Shown: piece after piece, positions 42,879 to 50,989 of the stretch
Position numbering within the stretch: position 1 is the stretch's first letter
Layout: each line of letters opens with the position of its first letter
The notes under the pieces: generated by a model
Databases searched by the model: none
What the model saw: only the letters and a program-made list of their open reading frames with translations
Told to the model about the DNA's origin: nothing
Assembly: GCA_036499395.1 (NCBI GenBank)
Contig: DASYDW010000122.1
Span: 272,797 to 336,796 of the forward strand
From: Pirellulales bacterium
Lineage (GTDB): Bacteria; Planctomycetota; Planctomycetia; Pirellulales; JACPPG01
Length of the DNA stretch: 64,000 bases
Direction of reading: 5' to 3'
Made by a program: the position numbers and the translations under genes

Positions 42879-43526
42879 CTACATGGGCACGGGCGCTTTG
42901 GCGGCCACGTCGACCGCGCGCCACAGGTACCAACTGGCGACCGAGCGATAGGGGCGCCACCGCTCGCCATGTTCGAGAATGGCCGTGGGTTTGGGCATCT
43001 CTTTATGCCCGTAGGTGAGCATAAAGCCTTTACGGACTCCCAGGTCCGAGATCGGCAACACATCCGGACGGCCCAAGCGAAACAACAGCAGCATTTCAAC
43101 GGTCCAGACACCGATCCCGCGCACGCTGGTCAATCGTTCGAGGATTTCCTCGTCGCTCATTTTGCGCAACTTCGCCACGGTGGGGACTGTTCCATCGAGC
43201 GTTTTGGCGGCCAGGTCCTTGACGGCCGCCGCCTTCGCCCGCGATAGGCCGACGGCGCGCAGCGCTTCGTCCTTTGCCGACAAGAGTCGCTCAGGAGTTA
43301 TTTTCTTGCGCGTGCCGAAAGCGTCGACAGCGCGGCCATGGATCGTGGCGGCTGCTTTGCCCGAGAGTTGCTGGTAGATGATTGCGCGGACCAGCGTTTG
43401 AAAAGTGTTGTCGATTTTGCTCGGCTGCAACTCGAGTGGCCCAACGCGGCGAATCAGTTTCGCCATGTACTTGTCGGCGCGGCCAATGGCAGCAATAGCC
43501 TGGGCCGGTTCATACTCGAGCGTCAT
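42879..43526 (-). CDS. DNA-3-methyladenine glycosylase, AlkA/HhH-GPD family
   Basis: 215 residues. Base-excision repair enzyme removing alkylated purines. Seen: TLVRAIIYQQLSGKAAATIH, the helix-hairpin-helix LTSVRGIGVWTVEMLLLF, and the catalytic region RPDVLPISDLGVRKG, whose Asp is the general base. Lacks the N-terminal domain of E. coli AlkA, as in the shorter Mag-type members, and has none of the four-Cys cluster of endonuclease III. Lies 3 bp from the HisA-like gene, so the two share a transcript, without an obvious functional link. Confidence 0.9.
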   Translation of the reverse strand: MTLEYEPAQAIAAIGRADKYMAKLIRRVGPLELQPSKIDNTFQTLVRAIIYQQLSGKAAATIHGRAVDAFGTRKKITPERLLSAKDEALRAVGLSRAKAAAVKDLAAKTLDGTVPTVAKLRKMSDEEILERLTSVRGIGVWTVEMLLLFRLGRPDVLPISDLGVRKGFMLTYGHKEMPKPTAILEHGERWRPYRSVASWYLWRAVDVAAKAPVPM

Positions 43527-43637
43527 GAGAGAAGCGCGGAATGTTGAGTGACGAACGACAAGTGATAAAGCACTACGATCATACTGCCACGATTCTAATC
43601 GCCAATGCGTTCGAAGCCGCGCCTGCTGACGCCGGCG

Positions 43638-46600
43638 TTAAACCAGGCTTTCTTCGGCCAGCTCGTCCCGCTCGGCGGCTGGCTTGACGTTTGGCGGCGG
43701 AATCGTCGCTTTTTGCGTCGCACTGGGTGTCTGTTCGACCGCGAAGCGGACGCCGATGCGATGCAGGAAGCTACCAAATGAGTCGAGCAGCACGTAGAAC
43801 ACTGGTGTTACGATCAAGGCCAGTAGCAGCGACAACGATTGCCCGCCGATGATCACCTTGGCCATGCTGGCTCGCGCCCCCGAGCCGGGGCCAGTCCCCA
43901 GGGCAATCGGAATCATGGCGGCCACGAGCATCACGGTGGTCATCAGGATCGGGCGGAGCCGGGTGTGGTTGGCTTCGATCACCGCCTCGTGCCGGGGCGT
44001 GCCGCGCTCGCGCAATTGATTCGTGGCGTCGATCTGCAAGATACCGTTTTTCTTGACGATGCCCACCAGCATGAACAGGCCGAACATCGCGTAGATATCC
44101 ATCGGCGTCCGCGCAATCACTAGCGACAGAAGGCCGAACGGAATCGTCACTGGCAGTGCCATCAGAATAGCGATCGGCTGTGCCCAGCTTTCAAATTGCG
44201 CCGCCAGGATCAAATACATGAACAGAATCGATAATACGAAGGCGATGATCAAGTAGTAGCCAGTTTCGGCCAGCGTTTCGGCCTGACCGCCGAAGTTGAA
44301 GGAGTAGGCAGGGGGGAGATTCATCTTTTCCAGCACGTCGCGCGTGCGCGTGACTGCTTCGCCCAGCGCGATGCCGTCCGGATTGGCCAGCACCGTTACC
44401 AGGCGTTGCCGATCCTTCCGCTCGATCTGGCTGGGACCACGCTGCTCGTCGAGCCGCGCTAAATTCGATAATGACACGGCGCCCACCGTTGGCGACGCGA
44501 CCGACAGACCATACAGGTCTTGCACGCTCGAACGATCCCCCGGCTGTGCCCGCAACCAGACGTCGTACTGCTCGCCACCATCGCGGAACGTCGAGACGGG
44601 CATGCCGCCGACAAGAATCCGCAACGAATCGGCGATCGTACCGACCGATATCCCCAGGTCGCTCGCCGCTTCGCGATCTACCCTGACCTGCAACTCGGGT
44701 TTGCGCAACGCGAGCGTGGTATCGAGGTCCGAGAGTCCCCCGGCGACTCTCATTTTTTCGATCAGCTCATCCGAATACTTCGCCAACCCTTCCAGGTCCG
44801 GGCCATGCATTTCCACCTGAAACACCTGAGCACGACCGCCCCCTTGGAACGGTGAAACATCATTAACGCTCGCGCGCAAATCCGGGTAATCGGCCAGCAG
44901 CTTACGAGCTTCCTGCTGGATGGCGAACTGTGAATAATCCCGCTCGTCCAGCTCTTTCATGCGGACGTAGATCGACCCCTCGGTGACGCTGCCTTGCCCC
45001 TTGGCACTGCGATTCGTGCTACCGATCGTTGTGAAGACATGCACCGTGCCGGGCACTTTCCATAGTCGGGCTTCCAGTTCGGCCATGACTTTGTCCGTGC
45101 GTTCCAGAGAGTAACCCTCGGGCGTGATCACATGAACTTCGTATTCACTTTGGTCGTCGCGCGGAATCAGGGCCAACCCCATGATCTTGCCAATCGGCAC
45201 GGTGCTGGCGACGACCAGAATCGTTACGAGCACGACCAGCCATTTGGCCCGCAATGAACCGCGCAGGATCAATCCGTAGGCGCTATCGACGATGCGCCAA
45301 ATAAAGCCCGACTTGCTCTTCGCGTGCCCCCCCTCGCCCGGTTCGAGCTTGAGGAATCGGCTACACAGCATGGGCGTAAGCGTGAATGAGACGAATAAGC
45401 TCATCACGATGGCAAACGCCACGGTCAACCCGTAGCTGGAGAAAAACCGTCCGACGACGCCCCCCATGAACGCCAGCGGCAGAAAGATCACGACCAGCGA
45501 CAGGCTCGTGGCCATAACCGGCAGCACGATTTCGCGCGTGCCAATGCGAGCCGCTTCCATGGCGTTCAGGCCGTGTTCTTCCATGTGGCGAAAAATGTTC
45601 TCGTGGACCACCACGGCATCGTCGATCACGATGCCGATCGCCAGAATTAGCCCCAGCATCGTGATGTTGTTGAGCGTAAAGCCCATGTAGTACATGAAGG
45701 CAAACGTCGGCACGATCGACGTGGGAATGGCCAAGGTCGCGATGATCGTGGTGCGCCAATCGCGAATGAATAGCAGAATTGTGGCCGACACCAGCCCCGC
45801 GGCCAGCAGCAAGTGGAACTTCACCTCTTCGATCGATTTCTTCACGAACCGCGATTGATCGCGCGTGATTTCGATCCGCACATCCGGCGGCAGCGCAGCG
45901 CGGACGCGATTCAGCTTCGCTTTGACGTCGTCCGTGACTTTGACGACATTCGTTCCCGACTGCTTCTGCACCATTACGCTGACGGCCGGCTGCCCGTCGA
46001 GCCGTGCCATCGAACGCGGCTCTTCGACCGAGTCGACCGCCTCGCCAATGTCCTTGATGCGGATCGGGTAGCCACCACGGTTGGCGACGATGATGTTGTT
46101 GAACTCGGTGGCGTTGGTCAGCCGCCCCAGGGTGCGGACCACCATTTCGCGCGGGCCTTGCTCGATGTGGCCCCCCGGGACTTCGATGTTTTGCCGCTCC
46201 AGTGCCGATTGCACGTCGGCAATCGAGAGCTTATAGGCGACGAGCTTGTCAGTATCGACCGTCACGTTCATGGCCCGCGTGCGACCGCCCACGATCGTGG
46301 CCAGGCCGACACCGCTGACCGTCTCCAACTGTTCCTTGATCTGCTTGCGCGCCATTTCCGTGATCTCGCGCAGGTCGCGCCGGCCCGAGATGGCGATCGT
46401 CATGATCGGCATGGCGTCAGTTTCAAAGCGGTCGACGATCGGCTTTTCGGTCCCTTTCGGCAGTTGCGCAAGGACGGAACTCACTTTGTCGCGCACCTCT
46501 TGCGTGCCGACGTCGCCATTTTTGGACAACAGAAACTGGACTGTGACGATCGACATACCCTCGGAACTGACCGAGCGAATTGCATCGACTCCCGACACCG

Positions 46601-46817
46601 TGTTGATCACGTCCTCGATGGGCTTCGTGACCGAAGTTTCCATTTCTTCGGCGCTGGCACCGGGAAGCGTCGTCGTGACGGCGCAGACTGGAAAATCAAC
46701 GTTGGGAAAGAGGTCCACACCCAGCCGGAAGTACGACAGGATGCCGAGCACGACTGGCGAGGCAACCAGTACCCAGGTAAAAACCGGCCGGCGAATGCAG
46801 ATGTCCGAAATGCCCAT
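43638..46817 (-). CDS. RND efflux pump inner-membrane transporter (HAE1/AcrB type)
   Basis: 1059 residues, 12 membrane helices with two large periplasmic loops. The proton-relay Asp pair lies in TM4 (AIGIVIDDAVVVHENIFRHM) and the partner Lys in TM10 (GIVKKNGILQIDATN). Repeated domain signatures: DLFPNVDFPVCAVTTTLPGA at the start and TRDQSRFVKKSIEEV before TM2. Exports hydrophobic compounds together with the adaptor encoded just upstream and an outer-membrane channel that is not in the window. Gap to the adaptor gene is 18 bp; it is the last gene of a tetR-adaptor-pump operon. Substrates cannot be predicted. Confidence 0.95.
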   Translation of the reverse strand: MGISDICIRRPVFTWVLVASPVVLGILSYFRLGVDLFPNVDFPVCAVTTTLPGASAEEMETSVTKPIEDVINTVSGVDAIRSVSSEGMSIVTVQFLLSKNGDVGTQEVRDKVSSVLAQLPKGTEKPIVDRFETDAMPIMTIAISGRRDLREITEMARKQIKEQLETVSGVGLATIVGGRTRAMNVTVDTDKLVAYKLSIADVQSALERQNIEVPGGHIEQGPREMVVRTLGRLTNATEFNNIIVANRGGYPIRIKDIGEAVDSVEEPRSMARLDGQPAVSVMVQKQSGTNVVKVTDDVKAKLNRVRAALPPDVRIEITRDQSRFVKKSIEEVKFHLLLAAGLVSATILLFIRDWRTTIIATLAIPTSIVPTFAFMYYMGFTLNNITMLGLILAIGIVIDDAVVVHENIFRHMEEHGLNAMEAARIGTREIVLPVMATSLSLVVIFLPLAFMGGVVGRFFSSYGLTVAFAIVMSLFVSFTLTPMLCSRFLKLEPGEGGHAKSKSGFIWRIVDSAYGLILRGSLRAKWLVVLVTILVVASTVPIGKIMGLALIPRDDQSEYEVHVITPEGYSLERTDKVMAELEARLWKVPGTVHVFTTIGSTNRSAKGQGSVTEGSIYVRMKELDERDYSQFAIQQEARKLLADYPDLRASVNDVSPFQGGGRAQVFQVEMHGPDLEGLAKYSDELIEKMRVAGGLSDLDTTLALRKPELQVRVDREAASDLGISVGTIADSLRILVGGMPVSTFRDGGEQYDVWLRAQPGDRSSVQDLYGLSVASPTVGAVSLSNLARLDEQRGPSQIERKDRQRLVTVLANPDGIALGEAVTRTRDVLEKMNLPPAYSFNFGGQAETLAETGYYLIIAFVLSILFMYLILAAQFESWAQPIAILMALPVTIPFGLLSLVIARTPMDIYAMFGLFMLVGIVKKNGILQIDATNQLRERGTPRHEAVIEANHTRLRPILMTTVMLVAAMIPIALGTGPGSGARASMAKVIIGGQSLSLLLALIVTPVFYVLLDSFGSFLHRIGVRFAVEQTPSATQKATIPPPNVKPAAERDELAEESLV

Positions 46818-46835
46818 GTGTTACTCGTCGTAGGC

Positions 46836-48161
46836 TTAGCCGGCCTTGGTAGCGGACGGCGAACGTTCGTGTTCCTGATTCGCACGCGCGGCTTCAGCGG
46901 CTGGCTGCTCGTCGGGATGACGAATCGTGACAGCCGTGCCGTCGGCCAGTTGCGTTTGACCGCTCGTGATCACCGTTGCGTCGGTGGGTACTTCGCCCTG
47001 CACCTCGATCCAGCCCTCCCCCTCGGTTCCGGTTTCGACCGACACGGCCTGGGCTTTACCGTCGTGAACGACGAACAGCTTCGTGACGCCGGCGAAGCGG
47101 ACGATGGCTTCGATCGGCACGATGGTTCGCTCGTTGGCGCGATTGGTGATGACCGACGCCTTCACGAATCCACCGGGACGCAGAGCGCGGTCCTCGTTGG
47201 GGATGGAAACTTCGACCTGGAAGGTACGGCTTTCCGCATCGACCGAGGGATTGATCCATACCACGGTGCCGTCAAAGACACGGCCTGGATGCGACGCGAC
47301 CGTCAGGCGTACCTGCTGGCCGACGCCGGCGTAGGGCGTGTACTTCTCAGGGACGTTGACCCACATCCGTAGCGGCTTGTCGATGATCAACTGTGCGACT
47401 TGCTCTCCTTCGCGAATCATCTGCCCTTCGGACACCATGCGTTTAGTGATCGCAAATTCGAGCGGTTCGGTCAGGCCTGTCGGAGGCTTCGTCGGCTCTG
47501 GCGCGCGAACCACCAGGTCCTCGCGCGCTTGCCGGGCGACGTCCAACTCGACTCGGCTGGCCATCGCAGCAGCCAGCGTGGCGCGGGCCGAAAGCAGTGC
47601 GTTATCAAGCGCCGCTTTTTTGTCACGCAATTCGAACTCGGCATCTTGCATCGATTCGACCGTGTTGACTTTCTTCTCAGCCAGATGCTGCTCGCGAGCG
47701 TATTTCTGCTCGGCACGGTCGGCGGCGGCCTGCGCTTGCCGGACGGCGGGTAGGCGCGAGAAGTCGAAATCGGCGTTCGGCAGCTCGTGCAAGCCGAGCT
47801 TGGCGAGCTCGGAAATCAATCGCTGTTCAGCCTGACGTATCGCCAGGTCAGCATTGATCGCCTCGAGTTCCACGAGCGGCTCGCCCGGCTTTACACGATC
47901 GCCGACATCATGCAGGACCTTGACGACACGGCCTGATTTCTCGGCACCGACTTTGACGTCTTCCCACCCTTTGAGCGTACCGACAACGTCGACCGTGGTA
48001 TCGATCGTGCGTCGCGCTGCGGTGGCGACCGTGACCGGCACGACCTTGGGACCGGTCGGCGCGGCCAGCGGTTCGACGTCGTCATGCCCGCAGCCGGCAG
48101 CAACAATGCACAGCGACAGGCCGACAAGTGCTAGCGGAGTTTTCAATCCCGAAATTTGCAT
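46836..48161 (-). CDS. RND efflux periplasmic adaptor lipoprotein
   Basis: 441 residues from the ATG at 48161 (AAAGGAA upstream); a longer frame to 48329 runs back into tetR and lacks a signal. Lipoprotein leader PLALVGLSLCIVAAGC with the acylated Cys in VAAGC. Then lipoyl-type half (VGTLKGWEDVKVGAEKSGRV), a long alpha-hairpin (QAEQRLISELAKLGLHEL to VARQAREDLV), second lipoyl half, beta-barrel (PLRMWVNVPEKYTPYAGVGQ) and membrane-proximal domain. Bridges the pump and the outer-membrane channel. Starts 5 bp after the tetR stop. Confidence 0.93.
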   Translation of the reverse strand: MQISGLKTPLALVGLSLCIVAAGCGHDDVEPLAAPTGPKVVPVTVATAARRTIDTTVDVVGTLKGWEDVKVGAEKSGRVVKVLHDVGDRVKPGEPLVELEAINADLAIRQAEQRLISELAKLGLHELPNADFDFSRLPAVRQAQAAADRAEQKYAREQHLAEKKVNTVESMQDAEFELRDKKAALDNALLSARATLAAAMASRVELDVARQAREDLVVRAPEPTKPPTGLTEPLEFAITKRMVSEGQMIREGEQVAQLIIDKPLRMWVNVPEKYTPYAGVGQQVRLTVASHPGRVFDGTVVWINPSVDAESRTFQVEVSIPNEDRALRPGGFVKASVITNRANERTIVPIEAIVRFAGVTKLFVVHDGKAQAVSVETGTEGEGWIEVQGEVPTDATVITSGQTQLADGTAVTIRHPDEQPAAEAARANQEHERSPSATKAG

Positions 48162-48166
48162 AGAAT

Positions 48167-48811
48167 TCAATTCCTTTGCGGCTCGCCCAAGTGGCGAGCG
48201 GCGTGATCGGAGAATCCTTCCAAAAGATCCACGACCAGTCGACGCGCCAGACCGGCGTCGAGGTTCAGGTCGCGGTACAAATAATCCATCGTGTAAATTG
48301 CGACCAGGCCGCGCACGGCGGCGGTACATTCCTCAGTTCGCTCGGCGGCGATAATTCTTTCCGCCGCCAAGGCTCCCACGACGCTTGTCACTAACTCGGT
48401 CAGCTCTTGGCCCACGTCAGCCAACATGGTCGACAGTTGGGAATTTCGCGGTCCAAAGAAGACGGCATAGGCAAAACGAGCCCGATCGGGATCGTCGCGG
48501 CAGAGACGGAAATGCTCGTCGATCAACGCGACGAGCTTTTCGGTCGCGGGAGCCGAGCCAGCCAGAATGCTGCGCATTCCGGTGGTCAGCTTTTCGAGCG
48601 CGTCGAGCAGGAGTCGCTGGGCGAGCGTCTCTTTGCTGTCGAAATAGTAATACAGCGTCGGTTTCGTGACGTTCGCCGCTTCGACGATGTTGCGCACGCT
48701 CGTGGCGTCATAACCCTCCGAGGCAAAAAGACGCGCTGCCGCGCGCGCAATGCGCTCGGCAATTTCGCTCGAAGCCGTGCCGTGGGAAACGGGTAGGGAC
48801 ACTCGTAACAA
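48167..48811 (-). CDS. TetR/AcrR-family repressor of the efflux operon
   Basis: 214 residues. N-terminal helix-turn-helix: IAERIARAAARLFASEGYDA, then TSVRNIVEAANVTKPTLYYYFDSKETL, the TetR signature. The C-terminal ligand domain (KLTTGMRSILAGSAPATEKL on) is variable as expected. The start is a TTG at 48811; a GTG three codons later is possible. First gene of the tetR-adaptor-pump operon, so it most likely represses its own operon through the dyad at 48869-48890 and releases it when a pump substrate binds. Confidence 0.92.
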   Translation of the reverse strand: MLRVSLPVSHGTASSEIAERIARAAARLFASEGYDATSVRNIVEAANVTKPTLYYYFDSKETLAQRLLLDALEKLTTGMRSILAGSAPATEKLVALIDEHFRLCRDDPDRARFAYAVFFGPRNSQLSTMLADVGQELTELVTSVVGALAAERIIAAERTEECTAAVRGLVAIYTMDYLYRDLNLDAGLARRLVVDLLEGFSDHAARHLGEPQRN

Positions 48812-48868
48812 CTCGTCGCAGTCGCGGAGGGAAAGTCGGATTGCGTAGTTTTGGCAACCAGGGATGAC

Positions 48869-48890
48869 CGTATACCGAACGGTAGGTATT
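48869..48890. promoter_or_regulatory. Operator candidate for the TetR-family repressor
   Basis: TACCG-AA-CGGTA (48873-48884) is a near-perfect palindrome, and ATACC/GGTAT half-sites extend it on both sides. Similar dyads are bound by TetR-family efflux repressors. It lies about 60 bp upstream of the tetR start and just downstream of a -35-like TTGACG (48911-48916), a position that would block transcription. Confidence 0.6.
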
Positions 48891-49020
48891 CAAACATGCC
48901 GAAAAAGTCGCGTCAATATCAAGCGAAAAAATATTTAGTTAGCTAACGGAGAAGTGGCTCCCTATCGCCTTGAGGACGCGGGTGAAAACTGCCCGATCCG
49001 TCGACCGCGGCGGCCTGGAA

Positions 49021-50457
49021 TTAGGCCAGAATCGGCTCGATCAGCTCGCCATGTACATCGGTCAGCCGCATGTCACGACCGCCGAAGCGGTAGGTCAGCC
49101 GCTTATGGTCGACTCCTAGCAGGTGCAACATCGTGGCGTGCAGGTCGTGAATCTGCACCTTGTCGGCGATAGCGTGATAGCCGTAATCATCGGTCGCACC
49201 GTGAATGATGCCCCCTTTCACACCGCCGCCGGCCATCCACATCGTAAAGCCGAATGGGTTGTGGTCACGCCCGTCGGATCCTTGCGCCATCGGCGTGCGG
49301 CCGAACTCGCCCCCCCAAACCACCAGAGTCTCGTCCAGCAACCCGCGCGCTTTCAAGTCGGTCAATAAAGCCGCGATGGGCTTGTCAGTCGCAAAGGCGT
49401 TCTTGGCGTGCCCTTCCTTCAATTTGCTGTGTTGGTCCCAGCGATCGAAGCCGAGGTCTTGCGGTAAGACCTCAACGAACCGGACGCCACGTTCGATCAG
49501 CCGCCGCGCGAGCAGGCATTGCCGGCCGAAGACCTCGGTGCGCGGATCGTCCAGCCCGTACATTTCGTGTGTGGTTCGTGTCTCGCCCGAGATGTCGCTC
49601 AGCTCCGGCACGGCTGTTTGCATGCGGAACGCGAGTTCGTAATTCGCGATGGCCCCTTCCAGCCGATCATCATGCGGCGAGCGGGCGAGCAACTGTCGAT
49701 CCAACTGCCGCATGAGCGCTGCTTTGCTCTGCTGATGTTCAGGGCGTGCTTCCAAGGCTCGCAAATCTGCTACCGGTTGTTCGCCTGCGCGAAATGAAGA
49801 ACCTTGATAGGCCACGGGCAAAAAGCCGCTGCCGAAACAATCGACTCCGCCGGGCGGAATCATGCCGCTGTTGAGCACGACGAAGCCTGGAAGATTCTGG
49901 CACTGACTTCCCAGGCCATAAGTGACCCAAGCGCCAATGCTGGGGCGGCCTTGCTGGCCGAGCCCGGTGTGCATGAAATAGTTAGCGTTCGTATGCTCGG
50001 AAAAGTTCGACGTCATCGAGCGAATGATCGCCATGTCGTCTACGCAACGGCCGACATGTGGAAACAAATCGCTGACTGGAATGCCACTTTCACCGTATTG
50101 CCGAAACTTCCAGGGGCAATCGAGGACCATACCGACGTTATCGAACTGCGTCGGCGCCACCGGCACTTTGATCGGCTGGCCGTGCTCGCGCGCTAGCCGT
50201 GGTTTGGGATCAAACGTATCGACCTGCGACGGTCCGCCGTCCATGAACAGGAAGATTACGCGGGTCGCCTTGGGCCGAAAATGCGATGGTCCCTCGGCCA
50301 GCGGGCCTGCCGCCACCGAATTATCGAGCGAGGCGGTGGCCCCATACGTCGGATCAGCCGCGAGCGCTGCCAGTGCCACCGCACCAAACCCATTCGCGCA
50401 GCGCGACAGCATTTCGCGGCGAGAAATCGGACGGTCGTGAAAGCGGTGGCAGTGCAT
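49021..50457 (-). CDS. DUF1501 family Tat-exported protein
   Basis: 478 residues. Twin-arginine leader ISRREMLSRCANGFGAVALA (11-30). The body matches the DUF1501 family, an alkaline-phosphatase-fold relative of sulfatases: RVIFLFMDGGPSQVDTFDPKP, WGGEFGRTPMAQGSDGRDHNP and HATMLHLLGVDHKRLTYRFGGRD. In planctomycetes and relatives this gene nearly always accompanies a PSCyt1/DUF1549/DUF1553 gene, as here (50990-54316). The activity of the pair is unproven; a role in breakdown of sulfated or complex polysaccharides has been suggested for such clusters. A 162-codon unknown gene separates the two. Confidence 0.92.
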   Translation of the reverse strand: MHCHRFHDRPISRREMLSRCANGFGAVALAALAADPTYGATASLDNSVAAGPLAEGPSHFRPKATRVIFLFMDGGPSQVDTFDPKPRLAREHGQPIKVPVAPTQFDNVGMVLDCPWKFRQYGESGIPVSDLFPHVGRCVDDMAIIRSMTSNFSEHTNANYFMHTGLGQQGRPSIGAWVTYGLGSQCQNLPGFVVLNSGMIPPGGVDCFGSGFLPVAYQGSSFRAGEQPVADLRALEARPEHQQSKAALMRQLDRQLLARSPHDDRLEGAIANYELAFRMQTAVPELSDISGETRTTHEMYGLDDPRTEVFGRQCLLARRLIERGVRFVEVLPQDLGFDRWDQHSKLKEGHAKNAFATDKPIAALLTDLKARGLLDETLVVWGGEFGRTPMAQGSDGRDHNPFGFTMWMAGGGVKGGIIHGATDDYGYHAIADKVQIHDLHATMLHLLGVDHKRLTYRFGGRDMRLTDVHGELIEPILA

Positions 50458-50490
50458 GGTTGATTTTGCTTGGAATGTCCTATGACTTTG

Positions 50491-50979
50491 TTAGTCGGCG
50501 TCCTCGCCGAAAGCCACGGCATATGCCCAGTCAATCGCGTTTGCATCCAAAGCGAGCAGTGCGGCCTTTCTCTCGATGGCTGGCGGACGAGACTGGCTAT
50601 CTCCCGCCACTCCGCGTTCCCCGATCCTGCAAGCAAATGACGATAACTCGTCCTTGAACTCTGAAACTCGTGCACGCAGGTGGACGACCGGAGACCAGGG
50701 CTCTCGCCTGAAGACGTACGCGAATCCGATGATTTCGATTTCGCGTTCCGCGGTTTTCTTCGCCCGAATTGGTACTACGCCGTCCAGTCCAATCCCTTTC
50801 CACTCCTGATGAATCTCTTCGATGACTTCGGGAATGAAGTACTCGAGTGCTACGAGTAAATCGGTGAATTCCGATGAAGACGGGATCGACTCGCCGATGA
50901 CAATCGGCGCAAGCACCGCGCGCACTTGCCGGCTGAACACTTCCTCGGCGCGCGACGGAATGCGACACCCGTGATCCAC
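50491..50979 (-). CDS. Unknown protein encoded between the DUF1549/1553 and DUF1501 genes
   Basis: 162 residues from a GTG at 50979, 11 bp after the stop of the cytochrome-domain gene; an upstream start at 51063 would overlap that gene. No signal peptide or membrane helix. The sequence is acidic with alternating strands and helices (FTDLLVALEYFIPEVIEEIH, VVHLRARVSEFKDELSSFAC) and a final helix ALDANAIDWAYAVAFGEDAD. I do not recognise the family. Its location inside a two-gene unit that is normally contiguous is unusual: it may be a recent insertion, or an accessory protein of the exported pair. The lack of an export signal argues against the second. Confidence 0.55.
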   Translation of the reverse strand: MDHGCRIPSRAEEVFSRQVRAVLAPIVIGESIPSSSEFTDLLVALEYFIPEVIEEIHQEWKGIGLDGVVPIRAKKTAEREIEIIGFAYVFRREPWSPVVHLRARVSEFKDELSSFACRIGERGVAGDSQSRPPAIERKAALLALDANAIDWAYAVAFGEDAD

Positions 50980-50989
50980 GGCTGAGTCT

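Noticed and set aside
45813..47372. 519-codon open frame on the plus strand
   Set aside because: Fully antisense to the RND pump and adaptor genes, whose motifs are unambiguous; its Arg/His/Asp-rich composition is that of a shadow frame.
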